A stretch of DNA of 64,000 nt from Burkholderiales bacterium (GTDB lineage Bacteria; Pseudomonadota; Gammaproteobacteria; Burkholderiales; Burkholderiaceae_C): the NCBI GenBank assembly GCA_947453625.1, contig CANGHK010000008.1, positions 1 to 64,000 of the forward strand. Reading direction: 5' to 3'. Below are positions 19,151-29,811 of this stretch, in pieces (position 1 is the stretch's first letter; each line of letters opens with the position of its first letter). The translations under genes and the position numbers were made by a program. The notes below the pieces were generated by a model. It had not been told where the DNA came from. It was given only the letters and a program-made list of their open reading frames with translations, and did no database searches.

Positions 19151-19710
19151 GCCGCCACGCCCCTGCGGCAGGCGACGACACGATCGCCGAGCCGACCCTG
19201 ACCGCGCCTGGGTTGCTGCGCCGCCTGGCTGCCTTCGTCTACGAGGGCGTGCTGTTGTTCGGCGTGCTGATGCTGGCCGGCTACCTCTACGCCAGCCTGA
19301 CTCAGCAGCGCCATGCCCTGCAGGGCAAGACAGGCCTGCAAGCCTTTCTGTTCGTGGTACTAGGGTTCTATTTCACTTGGTTCTGGTCGCGCGGTGGGCA
19401 GACCCTGGCGATGAAGGCCTGGCACATCCGGCTGGTTGACCGCCACGGCGCGTCGCTGAGCCAAGGGCGGGCCTGCTGGCGCTACCTGCTGGCCTGGCTG
19501 TGGTTCGTACCGGCCTGGGCCACTGCGCATTTCGCCGGCGTGCAGGGCAGCGGGTCGATGCTGGGCATCATGGGCTGCGGTGTGCTGGCCTACGCGGCGC
19601 TGGTTCAGTTGCGGCCCGACCGCCAGTTCTGGCACGACGTGGTCTGCGGTACCCGCCTGGTGGATTGGCGGGGGGCGCAGGCTGATTCCAAGATCCCCAC
19701 CCCACCATGA
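19147..19710 (+). CDS. RDD family integral membrane protein
   Basis: 187 residues. The N-terminus holds the Arg-containing first helix LLRRLAAFVYEGVLLFGVLML, and at least three more hydrophobic segments follow. The RDD-type pattern is present: R near helix 1 (GLLRRLAAF), TLAMKAWHIRLVD before a loop, and the final FWHDVVCGTRLVDW. RDD proteins are small inner-membrane proteins, some of them linked to ion or solute transport. The gene overlaps both neighbours by ATGA (start at 19147, stop at 19710), so it is translationally coupled within the sigma-factor operon. Function in this operon is unknown. Confidence 0.85.
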   Translation: MSRHAPAAGDDTIAEPTLTAPGLLRRLAAFVYEGVLLFGVLMLAGYLYASLTQQRHALQGKTGLQAFLFVVLGFYFTWFWSRGGQTLAMKAWHIRLVDRHGASLSQGRACWRYLLAWLWFVPAWATAHFAGVQGSGSMLGIMGCGVLAYAALVQLRPDRQFWHDVVCGTRLVDWRGAQADSKIPTPP

Positions 19711-20318
19711 TGACCGCCCCAGTCCGCTCTTTGCCGGCAGCGCCGTTTTCGGTCTGCGTCTACTGCGGCTCCCGCACGGGCCTGCGCCCGGCCTACCAGG
19801 TGTTGGCGCAAGCCCTGGGCACGGCCATAGGCCGGCGCGGTTGGCAACTGGTCTACGGCGGCGGGCGAGCCGGTCTGATGGGCGTGGTGGCCGAAGCCGC
19901 ACTGGCCGCTGGGGCCCGGGTCGTGGGCGTGATCCCGGACTCGCTGATGAAACTCGAGGTCGGCCACGCGGGCTTGAGCGAGTTGCATGTGGTGCATACC
20001 ATGCACCAGCGCAAGCAGATGATGGCCGAGCGCTCCGACGCCTTCATCGCGATGCCGGGCGGTATCGGCACCTTCGAGGAGTTGTTCGAGGTCTGGACCT
20101 GGCGCCACCTGGGCTACCACGACCGCCCGCTGGGCCTGCTCGATGCCGAGGGTTACTGGGCGCCGATGGTGGCCTTCCTGAAGCACGCCGTTGCTGAAGG
20201 CTTCATGGGCAGCGACCAACTGGCGATGCTGCAGGTCGCAGATGACGCCGAGCGCCTGCTCGATGCGCTGCTGGCGGCCCGAAGCGACCTCTCGGACGAC
20301 GATTTCGGCCGGATCTGA
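19707..20318 (+). CDS. LOG family protein (TIGR00730, cytokinin riboside monophosphate phosphoribohydrolase type)
   Basis: 203 residues with the LOG signature PGGIGTFEELFEVWTW (about residues 117-132) and the nucleotide-binding YGGGRAGLMGVVAEAAL. Family members hydrolyse nucleoside 5'-monophosphates, including cytokinin ribotides, to free base and ribose phosphate. Bacterial forms often use AMP or other nucleotides. Cytoplasmic. It is the last gene of the five-gene overlapping operon and overlaps the RDD gene by ATGA. Its stop is 41 bases from the PII gene, which runs the other way. Substrate cannot be set from sequence. Confidence 0.88.
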   Translation: MMTAPVRSLPAAPFSVCVYCGSRTGLRPAYQVLAQALGTAIGRRGWQLVYGGGRAGLMGVVAEAALAAGARVVGVIPDSLMKLEVGHAGLSELHVVHTMHQRKQMMAERSDAFIAMPGGIGTFEELFEVWTWRHLGYHDRPLGLLDAEGYWAPMVAFLKHAVAEGFMGSDQLAMLQVADDAERLLDALLAARSDLSDDDFGRI

Positions 20319-20323
20319 AGGCT

Positions 20324-20348
20324 GTTGCCGGCCACCCGGCACGGCAAC
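20324..20348. terminator. Possible bidirectional terminator between LOG gene and glnB
   Basis: GTTGCCG (20324-20330) and CGGCAAC (20342-20348) are a perfect 7-bp inverted repeat in the 41-base gap between two convergent genes. No clear T-run follows on either strand, so the call is weak. Confidence 0.35.
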
Positions 20349-20359
20349 CCAGACCCGAT

Positions 20360-20734
<375 letters not shown>

Positions 20735-22450
20735 TTAAGCACGGAACTTGGAGGTGATGGGGTAGCGCCAGTCACGCCCGAAGGCCCGGTGCGTGATGCG
20801 GATGCCCACTGGCGACTGCCTGCGCTTGTATTCGTTGATCTTGATCAGACGCGTGACACGCTCGACATCGGCCGGCGCGAAGCCGGCGGCCACGATCTGG
20901 TCTATGCCCTCGTCCTCTTCCATGTAACGCGCCAGGATGGCGTCGAGCACCTCGTAGGGCGGCAGGCTGTCCTGGTCGGTCTGGTCGGGCCGCAGTTCGG
21001 CCGAAGGCGGGCGGGTGATGATGCGCTCGGGGATCACCGGGCCAGTGCTGCCGTCGGCGCGCAGCGAGGGCTGGCGGTTCTTCCACTCGCACAGCCGGTA
21101 GACCAGGGTCTTCGCAACGTCCTTGATCACCGCGAAGCCGCCGGCCATGTCGCCGTAGAGCGTGCAGTAGCCGGTGGCCATCTCGCTCTTGTTGCCGGTG
21201 GTCAGCACGATGGAGCCGAACTTGTTGGACAAGGCCATCAGCAGCGTGCCGCGGATGCGGGCCTGGATGTTCTCTTCGGTCGCGTCCTCGGCCAGGCCGG
21301 CGAATTCGCTCGCCAGGCTGGCGCGGAAGGCCTCGAACATCGGCAGGATCGCGATCTCGTCATAGCGCACGCCCAGGCGCTCGGCCATCTCGCGGGCGTC
21401 TATCCACGAGATGTCGGCGGTATAGGGCGAGGGCATCATCACGGTGCGCACCCGGTCGGCGCCCAGCGCATCGACCGCGATCGCCAGCACCAGCGCCGAA
21501 TCCACCCCGCCGCTCAGGCCGAGGAGGATGCCGGGAAAGCCGTTCTTGTCGACATAGTCGCGCACGCCGGTCACCAGCGCGGCCCAGGCCTGGGCCTCGA
21601 GCAAGGGCACGGGCACGACCTCGCCGCTGATCGCCCCGTCGGCGTGCCAGTCCAGCCACACCAGGCCTTCCTCGAAACTGGCGCCGCGCGCGGCCACCCG
21701 GCCCTGCGCATCGAGCGCGAACGAGGCGCCGTCGAACACCACCTCGTCCTGGCCGCCCACCAGGTGGGCGTAGAGCAGCGGCAAGCCGCAGGCCTGCACC
21801 CGCTGCACCATGCGGGCTTCACGTTCACCGCCCTTGTCGAGGTGGAAAGGCGAGGCGTTGATCACGCACAGCATCTCGGCACCGGCCAGGCGGGCGGCCT
21901 CGGCCGGCTCATCGAACCAAGCGTCCTCGCAGATCAGCAGGCCGAAACGTCGCCCTCCAACCGAAAATACCACGGCGCCATGACCGGCATCGCGTCCTGA
22001 GGCAAAGTAGCGTCGCTCGTCGAAGACCTGGTAATTGGGCAACTCCCGCTTGCAGTAGGTGGCCTCGACCTGACCACCGGCCAGCACCGAAGCGGCGTTG
22101 AAGCGCTGCTGCACTGCGTGCGAGCGCGTGCGTCTGTCCCCCCGATCGCCCCACTGATGCGGATGACCTACCACCACCGACAGACCCTCGAAGGGCTGCA
22201 GCGCCAGCGCCAGACCGGCCAGGGCCTGGGCGCAGGCCTGCATGAAGACCGGGCGCAGCAGCAGGTCTTCGGGCGGGTAGCCGGTGAGCGCGAGTTCGGG
22301 CGTCACCAGCAGGCTGGCTCCCGCCGCATGGGCTTGACGCGCGCACTCGACAATGCGGCGCGCATTGCCGTCCAGATCACCGACGGTGGCGTTGAACTGG
22401 GCCAGCGCGATGCGAACCGAACCCGGCGCGGATGGCTGCGCAGGGGACAT
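20735..22450 (-). CDS. nadE: NAD+ synthase, glutamine-hydrolysing
   Basis: Amidates nicotinic acid adenine dinucleotide to NAD+, using ammonia from glutamine. 571 residues. The N-terminal nitrilase-type glutaminase domain runs to about residue 260 (catalytic Glu in VTPELALTGYPPEDL, Lys in CKRELPNYQVFDE, Cys in LLICEDAWFDE). The C-terminal synthetase has the PP-loop LGLSGGVDSALVL and TTGNKSEMATGYCTLYGD. ATG at 22450 is preferred; ATG at 22465 would overlap the upstream region of the divergent gene. Neither has a good ribosome site. A frame open up to 23629 upstream is antisense to the next gene. Confidence 0.92.
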   Translation of the reverse strand: MSPAQPSAPGSVRIALAQFNATVGDLDGNARRIVECARQAHAAGASLLVTPELALTGYPPEDLLLRPVFMQACAQALAGLALALQPFEGLSVVVGHPHQWGDRGDRRTRSHAVQQRFNAASVLAGGQVEATYCKRELPNYQVFDERRYFASGRDAGHGAVVFSVGGRRFGLLICEDAWFDEPAEAARLAGAEMLCVINASPFHLDKGGEREARMVQRVQACGLPLLYAHLVGGQDEVVFDGASFALDAQGRVAARGASFEEGLVWLDWHADGAISGEVVPVPLLEAQAWAALVTGVRDYVDKNGFPGILLGLSGGVDSALVLAIAVDALGADRVRTVMMPSPYTADISWIDAREMAERLGVRYDEIAILPMFEAFRASLASEFAGLAEDATEENIQARIRGTLLMALSNKFGSIVLTTGNKSEMATGYCTLYGDMAGGFAVIKDVAKTLVYRLCEWKNRQPSLRADGSTGPVIPERIITRPPSAELRPDQTDQDSLPPYEVLDAILARYMEEDEGIDQIVAAGFAPADVERVTRLIKINEYKRRQSPVGIRITHRAFGRDWRYPITSKFRA

Positions 22451-22468
22451 GACAGGAGTTGACATATT

Positions 22469-23653
22469 TTGATCGATCAGCCGCAGCACAAGAACGTTGG
22501 CGAGGATGTTATCCGGGTCCACGACGACCCCACGGCCCTCGATGGGACGGCCTGGAACAGCTTGCTGGCGCGCCAGGCCCAGCCCACGCCCTTCATGCGC
22601 TGGGAGTACCTGGCGGCGCTGCACCGCTCGGGCAGCGCGGTGGCCGGCACCGGTTGGACACCGCGCTTCATCACCGTGCAGCGCGGTGTCCAGTTGGTGG
22701 CCGCCGCGCCGGCCTATCTGAAAAGCCATTCCTACGGCGAATATGTCTTCGACTGGGCCTGGGCCGACGCCTACGAGCGCCACGGCCTGCGCTACTACCC
22801 CAAGCTGCTGGTGGCCGTGCCTTTCACCCCCGTGCCAGGCAGCCGGCTGCTGGCCGCCGACGAAACTGCCCGGCAAACCCTGCTGGCGGCACTGGCGCAG
22901 CTCGCGCGCCAGGAGCAGGCCTCTTCCATCCACTTGCTGTTCCACGACGCGTCGGAGACACCGGTCAGCACGGGCCAGCCTTGGCTGGCGCGGCAGGGCG
23001 TGCAGTTCCACTGGACCCAGGACGACGCCGCGCCCTGGCCCGATTTCGGCGCATTCCTGGCCAGCCTGCAGCGCGAAAAGCGCAAGAAGATCCTGCAGGA
23101 GCGGCGCAAGGTGAACGAGGTGGGTGTGACTTTCACGGTGCACCTGGGCCGCGAGATCGGCCCCGAACTGTGGGACTTCTTCTACCACTGCTACACCCTG
23201 ACCTACCGCGCCCACCGCTCCACGCCCTACCTGACACCGGCCTTCTTCGGGGCAATGGCGGAGACACTGCCCGGGCATTGGTTGATGTTCGTCGCCCGCC
23301 GCGATGGCCAGCCGATAGGCGTCTCGCTGGTGGCGATAGACCCGGACCAGCGCCAGGCCTACGGCCGCTACTGGGGCTGCACGGAGTTCGTGCCCTGCCT
23401 GCACTTCGAGGCCTGCTACTACCAGCCGCTGGCGTGGTGCATCGCCAACGGCTACCGGCGCTTCGAGGGCGGGGCCCAGGGTGAGCACAAGATGGCCCGC
23501 GGCCTGTTGCCGGTGGGCACGCGCTCGGCGCACTGGCTCGCGCATCCGGAGTTCTCGCGCGCAGTCCAGGATTTCCTGCTGCGCGAGGGCCAGGGGGTGG
23601 CCGCCTATGTGGACGAACTGCACGAACACAGCCCGTTCAAGGCCTCGAATTGA
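22469..23653 (+). CDS. DUF482/COG3146 GNAT-fold protein
   Basis: 394 residues; a paired acetyltransferase-fold protein like those sometimes annotated as peptidoglycan or FemAB-related acyltransferases. Conserved segments of the family are seen: LKSHSYGEYVFDWAWADAYER, the basic REKRKKILQERRKV and the C-terminal YRRFEGGAQGEHKMARGLLP. The start is TTG at 22469, supported by AGGAG ten bases before it; no ATG precedes the conserved N-terminus. Start codons of this gene and nadE are only 18 bases apart. The substrate is unknown. Confidence 0.85.
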   Translation: MIDQPQHKNVGEDVIRVHDDPTALDGTAWNSLLARQAQPTPFMRWEYLAALHRSGSAVAGTGWTPRFITVQRGVQLVAAAPAYLKSHSYGEYVFDWAWADAYERHGLRYYPKLLVAVPFTPVPGSRLLAADETARQTLLAALAQLARQEQASSIHLLFHDASETPVSTGQPWLARQGVQFHWTQDDAAPWPDFGAFLASLQREKRKKILQERRKVNEVGVTFTVHLGREIGPELWDFFYHCYTLTYRAHRSTPYLTPAFFGAMAETLPGHWLMFVARRDGQPIGVSLVAIDPDQRQAYGRYWGCTEFVPCLHFEACYYQPLAWCIANGYRRFEGGAQGEHKMARGLLPVGTRSAHWLAHPEFSRAVQDFLLREGQGVAAYVDELHEHSPFKASN

Positions 23654-23751
23654 CCCGAAGCAAGCATGACCCTCGCTATATCAAGGGTTTACCCGGCGTC
23701 AAGCCCTATGCTGGGCGAGATCGAACCCAGTTCTGATCACCGGCCCCGCCC

Positions 23752-26448
23752 ATGGACAAACACTACCTGACCCCGCTCTTCTCGCCCGCGTCCATCGTCG
23801 TCTTCGCCGGCGATCCAGCCCAGCCTGAAACGCAGACGGCGCTGGCGCGCGCGGTGCTGGACGGTCTGCGCGGCGAGGGCAGTTCGCCGGGCAAGGCCTT
23901 CGCGGGCGCGATCAGCTATTTCGACATCCAGATGACTGGCACGCTGGCCGACCTGGCGCAGTCGCGCGCCGACCTGGCCATCATCGCGCTGCCGCATGAG
24001 CAGATCGCCGCCGCGCTGGAGGTGGCCGGCCGCATCCGTTGCCGCGCCGCGCTGGTGCTGTCGACCGGGCTGCCAGCTGCGGAATGCGCCGAGCTGCTGG
24101 CCATCGCCAAGCGCCACGGATTGCACCTGCTGGGGCCCAACAGCCTGGGCTTCCAGCGGCCACAACTCGGCCTGAACGCCAGCGGCGCCGGCATGTTGGC
24201 CGCCGCTGGGCCGCTGGCGCTGGTCTCGCAGTCGGGAGCGCTGACCTCGTCGATACTGGATTGGGCCCAGCGCAACGGCGTGGGTTTCTCGACCGTGATC
24301 TCGCTCGGCGCCAACACCTCGGTCGACCTGCCGCAGGCGCTCGACTTCCTGGCCAATGACGGCGCGACCCAGAGCATCCTGGTCTACATGGAGGGCATAC
24401 GGCATGCCAGGCGCTTCATGAGCGCGCTGCGCGCGGCGGCCCACGCCAAGCCGGTGGTGGTGATGAAGTCCGGCCGCAAACCGGCGGGGTCCAAAGTGGC
24501 GTTGACCCATTCGGCCTCGATCGTCGGCAGCGACGATGTCTTCGAAGCCGCGTTGCGCCGCGCCGGCGCGGTGCGGGTGCGGCTGTTCACCCAGATGTTT
24601 TCGGCCGCCAAATGCCTGGCCTCGCGCTACCGGCCGGTGGGCAAGCGCCTGGCCATCGTCACCAACGGCGGCGGCCCGGGCGTGCTGGCCGCCGACTGGG
24701 CCAGTGAGATCGGGCTGGAGGTGGTCACCCTGAGCGCCGCCAGCCGGAACGGGTTGACTGCCCAGTTGCCGGCGATCGCCAATGTGAATTCGGTGATCGA
24801 CCTCGGCGAGGAAGCCCTGCCCGAACACTACAGCGCCGCGCTGCTGGCCTGCGGCCGCGACACCGGTTGCGACGGCATGCTGGCGATCTACTCACCCAAG
24901 CCCGACTGCGACCCGGCGGCGGTGGCACGCGGCGTGACCGAGGTCTTCCGCCTCACCGGCAAGCCGGTGCTGGCCTGCTGGATGGGCGAGGCGCGGGTCA
25001 AGGAAGCGCGCGAAGTGCTCAACGCGGTGGCGATCCCCAACTTCCGCACCCCCGAGGCGGCGGTCGATGCCTTCGGCAACATCGCCAGTTTCTACCAGAA
25101 CCAGCAACTGCTGCAGCAGACGCCGCCACCGAACTCCAACCTGGCCAAGCCCGACATCGAGGGGGCCAGGCTGCTGATCGAGAGCGTGCTGGCCGAGCGC
25201 CGCAAGGTGCTGACCGAGATGGAGTCAAAGGCGCTGCTGGCGGCCTTCCACATCCCGGTCACGCGCACCATGCTGGCGCGCAGCGCCAACGAAGCGATGC
25301 TGATCGCCGCCCAACTGGGCTACCCGGTGGCGCTGAAGATCGACTCGCCCGACATCAGCCACAAGAGTGACGTGCAGGGCGTGGCACTCAACGTGCTGTC
25401 GGCCGCGCAGGTGCGCGACGTCTACAACGACATGCTGGCCGCGGTCAAGCGGGCCCAGCCGGCGGCGCACATCAATGGCGTGACGATCCAGCCGATGTCG
25501 GGCCAGCGCCATGGCCGCGAGATCTTCATCGGCCTGACCACCGACGAGCCCTTTGGTCCGGTGATCACCTTCGGCGCCGGGGGCACGATGATCGAGCTGA
25601 TCGCCGACCGGGCGATGGAGTTGCCGCCGCTCAACCAGTTCCTGGCGCGCCGGCTGATCGAGCGCGCGCGTGTGTCCGAGATGCTGGGCGAGTGGCGCGG
25701 TCATCCGGCGGCCGACCTGATCGCCGTGGAGCATGTCCTGCTGCGCGTGTCGGAGATGGTCTGCGAACTGCCGCAACTGCGCGAGATGGACATCAATCCC
25801 ATCATCGTCGACGAGAGCGGCGCGGTGGCGGTGGACGCCCGGGTGGTGATAGCCCATGCACCGCCGGCGGCGCGCGACTACAACCACCTGGCGATCCTGC
25901 CCTACCCCAGCGCCTACGAGCGCGAATGGCCGATGAAGGGCGGGGGCCTGTACACCATCCGGCCGATACAGCCCGACGACGCCGACATGCTGCAGGCCTT
26001 CGTACGCGGGATGTCGCAGGAGAGCCGCTACTTCCGCTTTGCCAGCACCATGCCCGAGTTGCCGGCGCGCATGCTGGCGCGCTACACCCTGATCGACTAC
26101 GACCGCGAGATGGCGCTGGTGGCGGTGCACCGCAACCGCGAGGCGGCCGCCGACGGCGAGTTCACTGAGCGAGAACAGATCATCGGCGTCTCGCGCTACA
26201 TCACCAACCCCGACCAGACGAGCTGCGAGTTCTCACTGGCGGTGTCGGATCAGTTCAAGGGCCAGGGCCTGGGCTCGCGCCTGATGCTGTCGATCATGGA
26301 GTTCGCCCGCGCCAAGGGCCTGAGCGAGATCGACGGCCTGGTGCTGGCCAACAACCCCAACATGCTGAGGTTGATGACCGGCCTGGGCTACAGCGTGCAC
26401 CCCTTCCCGGAGGACCCGGATTTCAAGCTCGTCAGCAAGGCGCTTTGA
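23752..26448 (+). CDS. Pat-like protein acetyltransferase: ADP-forming acyl-CoA synthetase fused to GNAT
   Basis: 898 residues. Domain order: CoA-binding (about 1-140), succinyl-CoA-ligase-like (140-450), ATP-grasp (480-700), and a C-terminal GNAT acetyltransferase (about 730-898, with QFKGQGLGSRLML as the acetyl-CoA loop). The architecture is that of Salmonella Pat, which acetylates lysines of acetyl-CoA synthetase and other enzymes. The synthetase part keeps a His at residue 253 (VALTHSASIVGSD), the place of the phosphorylated His of active ADP-forming synthetases. So synthetase activity may not be lost, which differs from the usual description of Pat. It ends two bases before a strong hairpin. 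Confidence 0.9.
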   Translation: MDKHYLTPLFSPASIVVFAGDPAQPETQTALARAVLDGLRGEGSSPGKAFAGAISYFDIQMTGTLADLAQSRADLAIIALPHEQIAAALEVAGRIRCRAALVLSTGLPAAECAELLAIAKRHGLHLLGPNSLGFQRPQLGLNASGAGMLAAAGPLALVSQSGALTSSILDWAQRNGVGFSTVISLGANTSVDLPQALDFLANDGATQSILVYMEGIRHARRFMSALRAAAHAKPVVVMKSGRKPAGSKVALTHSASIVGSDDVFEAALRRAGAVRVRLFTQMFSAAKCLASRYRPVGKRLAIVTNGGGPGVLAADWASEIGLEVVTLSAASRNGLTAQLPAIANVNSVIDLGEEALPEHYSAALLACGRDTGCDGMLAIYSPKPDCDPAAVARGVTEVFRLTGKPVLACWMGEARVKEAREVLNAVAIPNFRTPEAAVDAFGNIASFYQNQQLLQQTPPPNSNLAKPDIEGARLLIESVLAERRKVLTEMESKALLAAFHIPVTRTMLARSANEAMLIAAQLGYPVALKIDSPDISHKSDVQGVALNVLSAAQVRDVYNDMLAAVKRAQPAAHINGVTIQPMSGQRHGREIFIGLTTDEPFGPVITFGAGGTMIELIADRAMELPPLNQFLARRLIERARVSEMLGEWRGHPAADLIAVEHVLLRVSEMVCELPQLREMDINPIIVDESGAVAVDARVVIAHAPPAARDYNHLAILPYPSAYEREWPMKGGGLYTIRPIQPDDADMLQAFVRGMSQESRYFRFASTMPELPARMLARYTLIDYDREMALVAVHRNREAAADGEFTEREQIIGVSRYITNPDQTSCEFSLAVSDQFKGQGLGSRLMLSIMEFARAKGLSEIDGLVLANNPNMLRLMTGLGYSVHPFPEDPDFKLVSKAL

Positions 26449-26449
26449 A

Positions 26450-26473
26450 GCCGCCCCGGTTGCCCGGGGCGGC
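26450..26473. terminator. Bidirectional terminator between pat-like gene and ppa
   Basis: GCCGCCCCGG (26450-26459) and CCGGGGCGGC (26464-26473) make a perfect 10-bp stem with a TTGC tetraloop, placed between two convergent stop codons. There is no long T-run, but the stem is very stable. Confidence 0.6.
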
Positions 26474-26479
26474 CCGCCA

Positions 26480-27022
26480 TCAGGCCTTCTTCTCGATCCG
26501 CTCCCAGGCGGCCATGCCAGTGACGATCTCTTCGTGGGCGCCTTCGACTCCGGTCCAACCGGTCACCTTGACCCACTTGCCCTCTTCCAGATCCTTGTAG
26601 TGCTCGAAGAAGTGCTGGATGGTCTTGATCCGCAGCGGGTTCAGGTCTTCCGGCTTCTTCCACTGGCTGTAGATCGACAACACCTTGTCGATAGGCACCG
26701 CCAGCAGCTTGTTGTCACCGCCGGCCTCGTCTTCCATCTTCATCATGCCGATCGCGCGGCAGGTGACCACCACGCCCGGGATCAGCGGCACCGGCGTGAT
26801 CACCAGCACGTCGACCGGATCGCCGTCGTCGGACAAGGTGTTGGGGATGTAGCCGTAGTTGCACGGGTAGTGCATCGCGGTGCTCATGAAGCGGTCGACG
26901 AACAGCGCGCCGGTCTCATGATCCACCTCGTACTTGATCGGGTCGGCATTCATCGGGATCTCGATGATGACGTTGAATTCCTCGGGCGCTTTGGCGCCGG
27001 GCGTCACGTTGTGCAGGCTCAT
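26480..27022 (-). CDS. ppa: Soluble inorganic pyrophosphatase
   Basis: Hydrolyses cytoplasmic pyrophosphate to two phosphates, pulling biosynthetic reactions forward. 180 residues, family I length. The signature with the catalytic metal-binding Asp residues is [11 protein letters not shown]. Other family elements are [15 protein letters not shown] and the YGYIPNT segment. Convergent with the Pat-like gene on one side. On the other it is divergent from hppA, the membrane pyrophosphatase, with a 243-base shared upstream region. Both routes of pyrophosphate use are therefore adjacent. Confidence 0.96.
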   Translation of the reverse strand: MSLHNVTPGAKAPEEFNVIIEIPMNADPIKYEVDHETGALFVDRFMSTAMHYPCNYGYIPNTLSDDGDPVDVLVITPVPLIPGVVVTCRAIGMMKMEDEAGGDNKLLAVPIDKVLSIYSQWKKPEDLNPLRIKTIQHFFEHYKDLEEGKWVKVTGWTGVEGAHEEIVTGMAAWERIEKKA

Positions 27023-27265
27023 GGGGACTCGCTGAAGAATGGGATGAACAAAGGGATTTCCCGCATTCTACGAAGCGGGCTTGCCCTGCCCTGACGCGGC
27101 CTCTTCATTTGCGCTACCGCAGGAAAACACCGTGCCGGCGCCGGCGCCCTTCCCTTAAAGTCCTTCGGCGACCGCCAGGCCCGGCTGCCGATCAGGCACG
27201 CGGGCACCACAACACCGATGGCGGCGCATCCATCACTGGGCTTGTACCGAGAGGAAGGAGATACC

Positions 27266-29449
<2,184 letters not shown>

Positions 29450-29811
29450 ACGCGGGCCACACCGCCTCCGCACTCGCCCGACAGGCTGTCGCTTGCCGGG
29501 CGGCCAGTCGGGGGCGGCGGTGGCATGGCGGGAGAGCCCGCAGTGAGCTAGCCCGAAAAAATCGCCCGATCGAACCCGGCCAGCCGCAACGCTGGCCTCT
29601 TTTTGCCTTGGCGACGTCCGCCGGGGCTGGCACGTCAACGCGGCCCGGCGCCGGTTTGCGGCAGCCACGGGCGCGACTGTGCGTTGCTCGAACGCAATCG
29701 CCGGGTGGCGGCGCTGGTCAGAATTCCGCGATGAATCCGCCACGGCTGGCGGGTCCGTCCTGCCGACCTGAATCCGCCTCGCGCCATGAGTGACCTGCGT
29801 GTGAACGCCCC
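29450..29811. other. Intergenic region between hppA and the FAAL fusion
   Basis: A 362-base gap. It holds the hppA terminator at 29578-29604 and, near its end, a nine-codon frame at 29787-29816 (MSDLRVNAP) whose TGA overlaps the GTG start of the next gene. I see no clear promoter or RNA gene. Confidence 0.7.
29578..29604 (+). terminator. Intrinsic terminator downstream of hppA
   Basis: GGCCAGC (29578-29584), a 6-base loop and GCTGGCC (29591-29597) followed by TCTTTTT. A classic plus-strand hairpin and T-run, 130 bases after the hppA stop. Confidence 0.8.

Noticed and set aside
22451-23629. Upstream extension of nadE
   Set aside because: It runs antisense through the DUF482 gene; NAD synthase homology begins only at about 22450.
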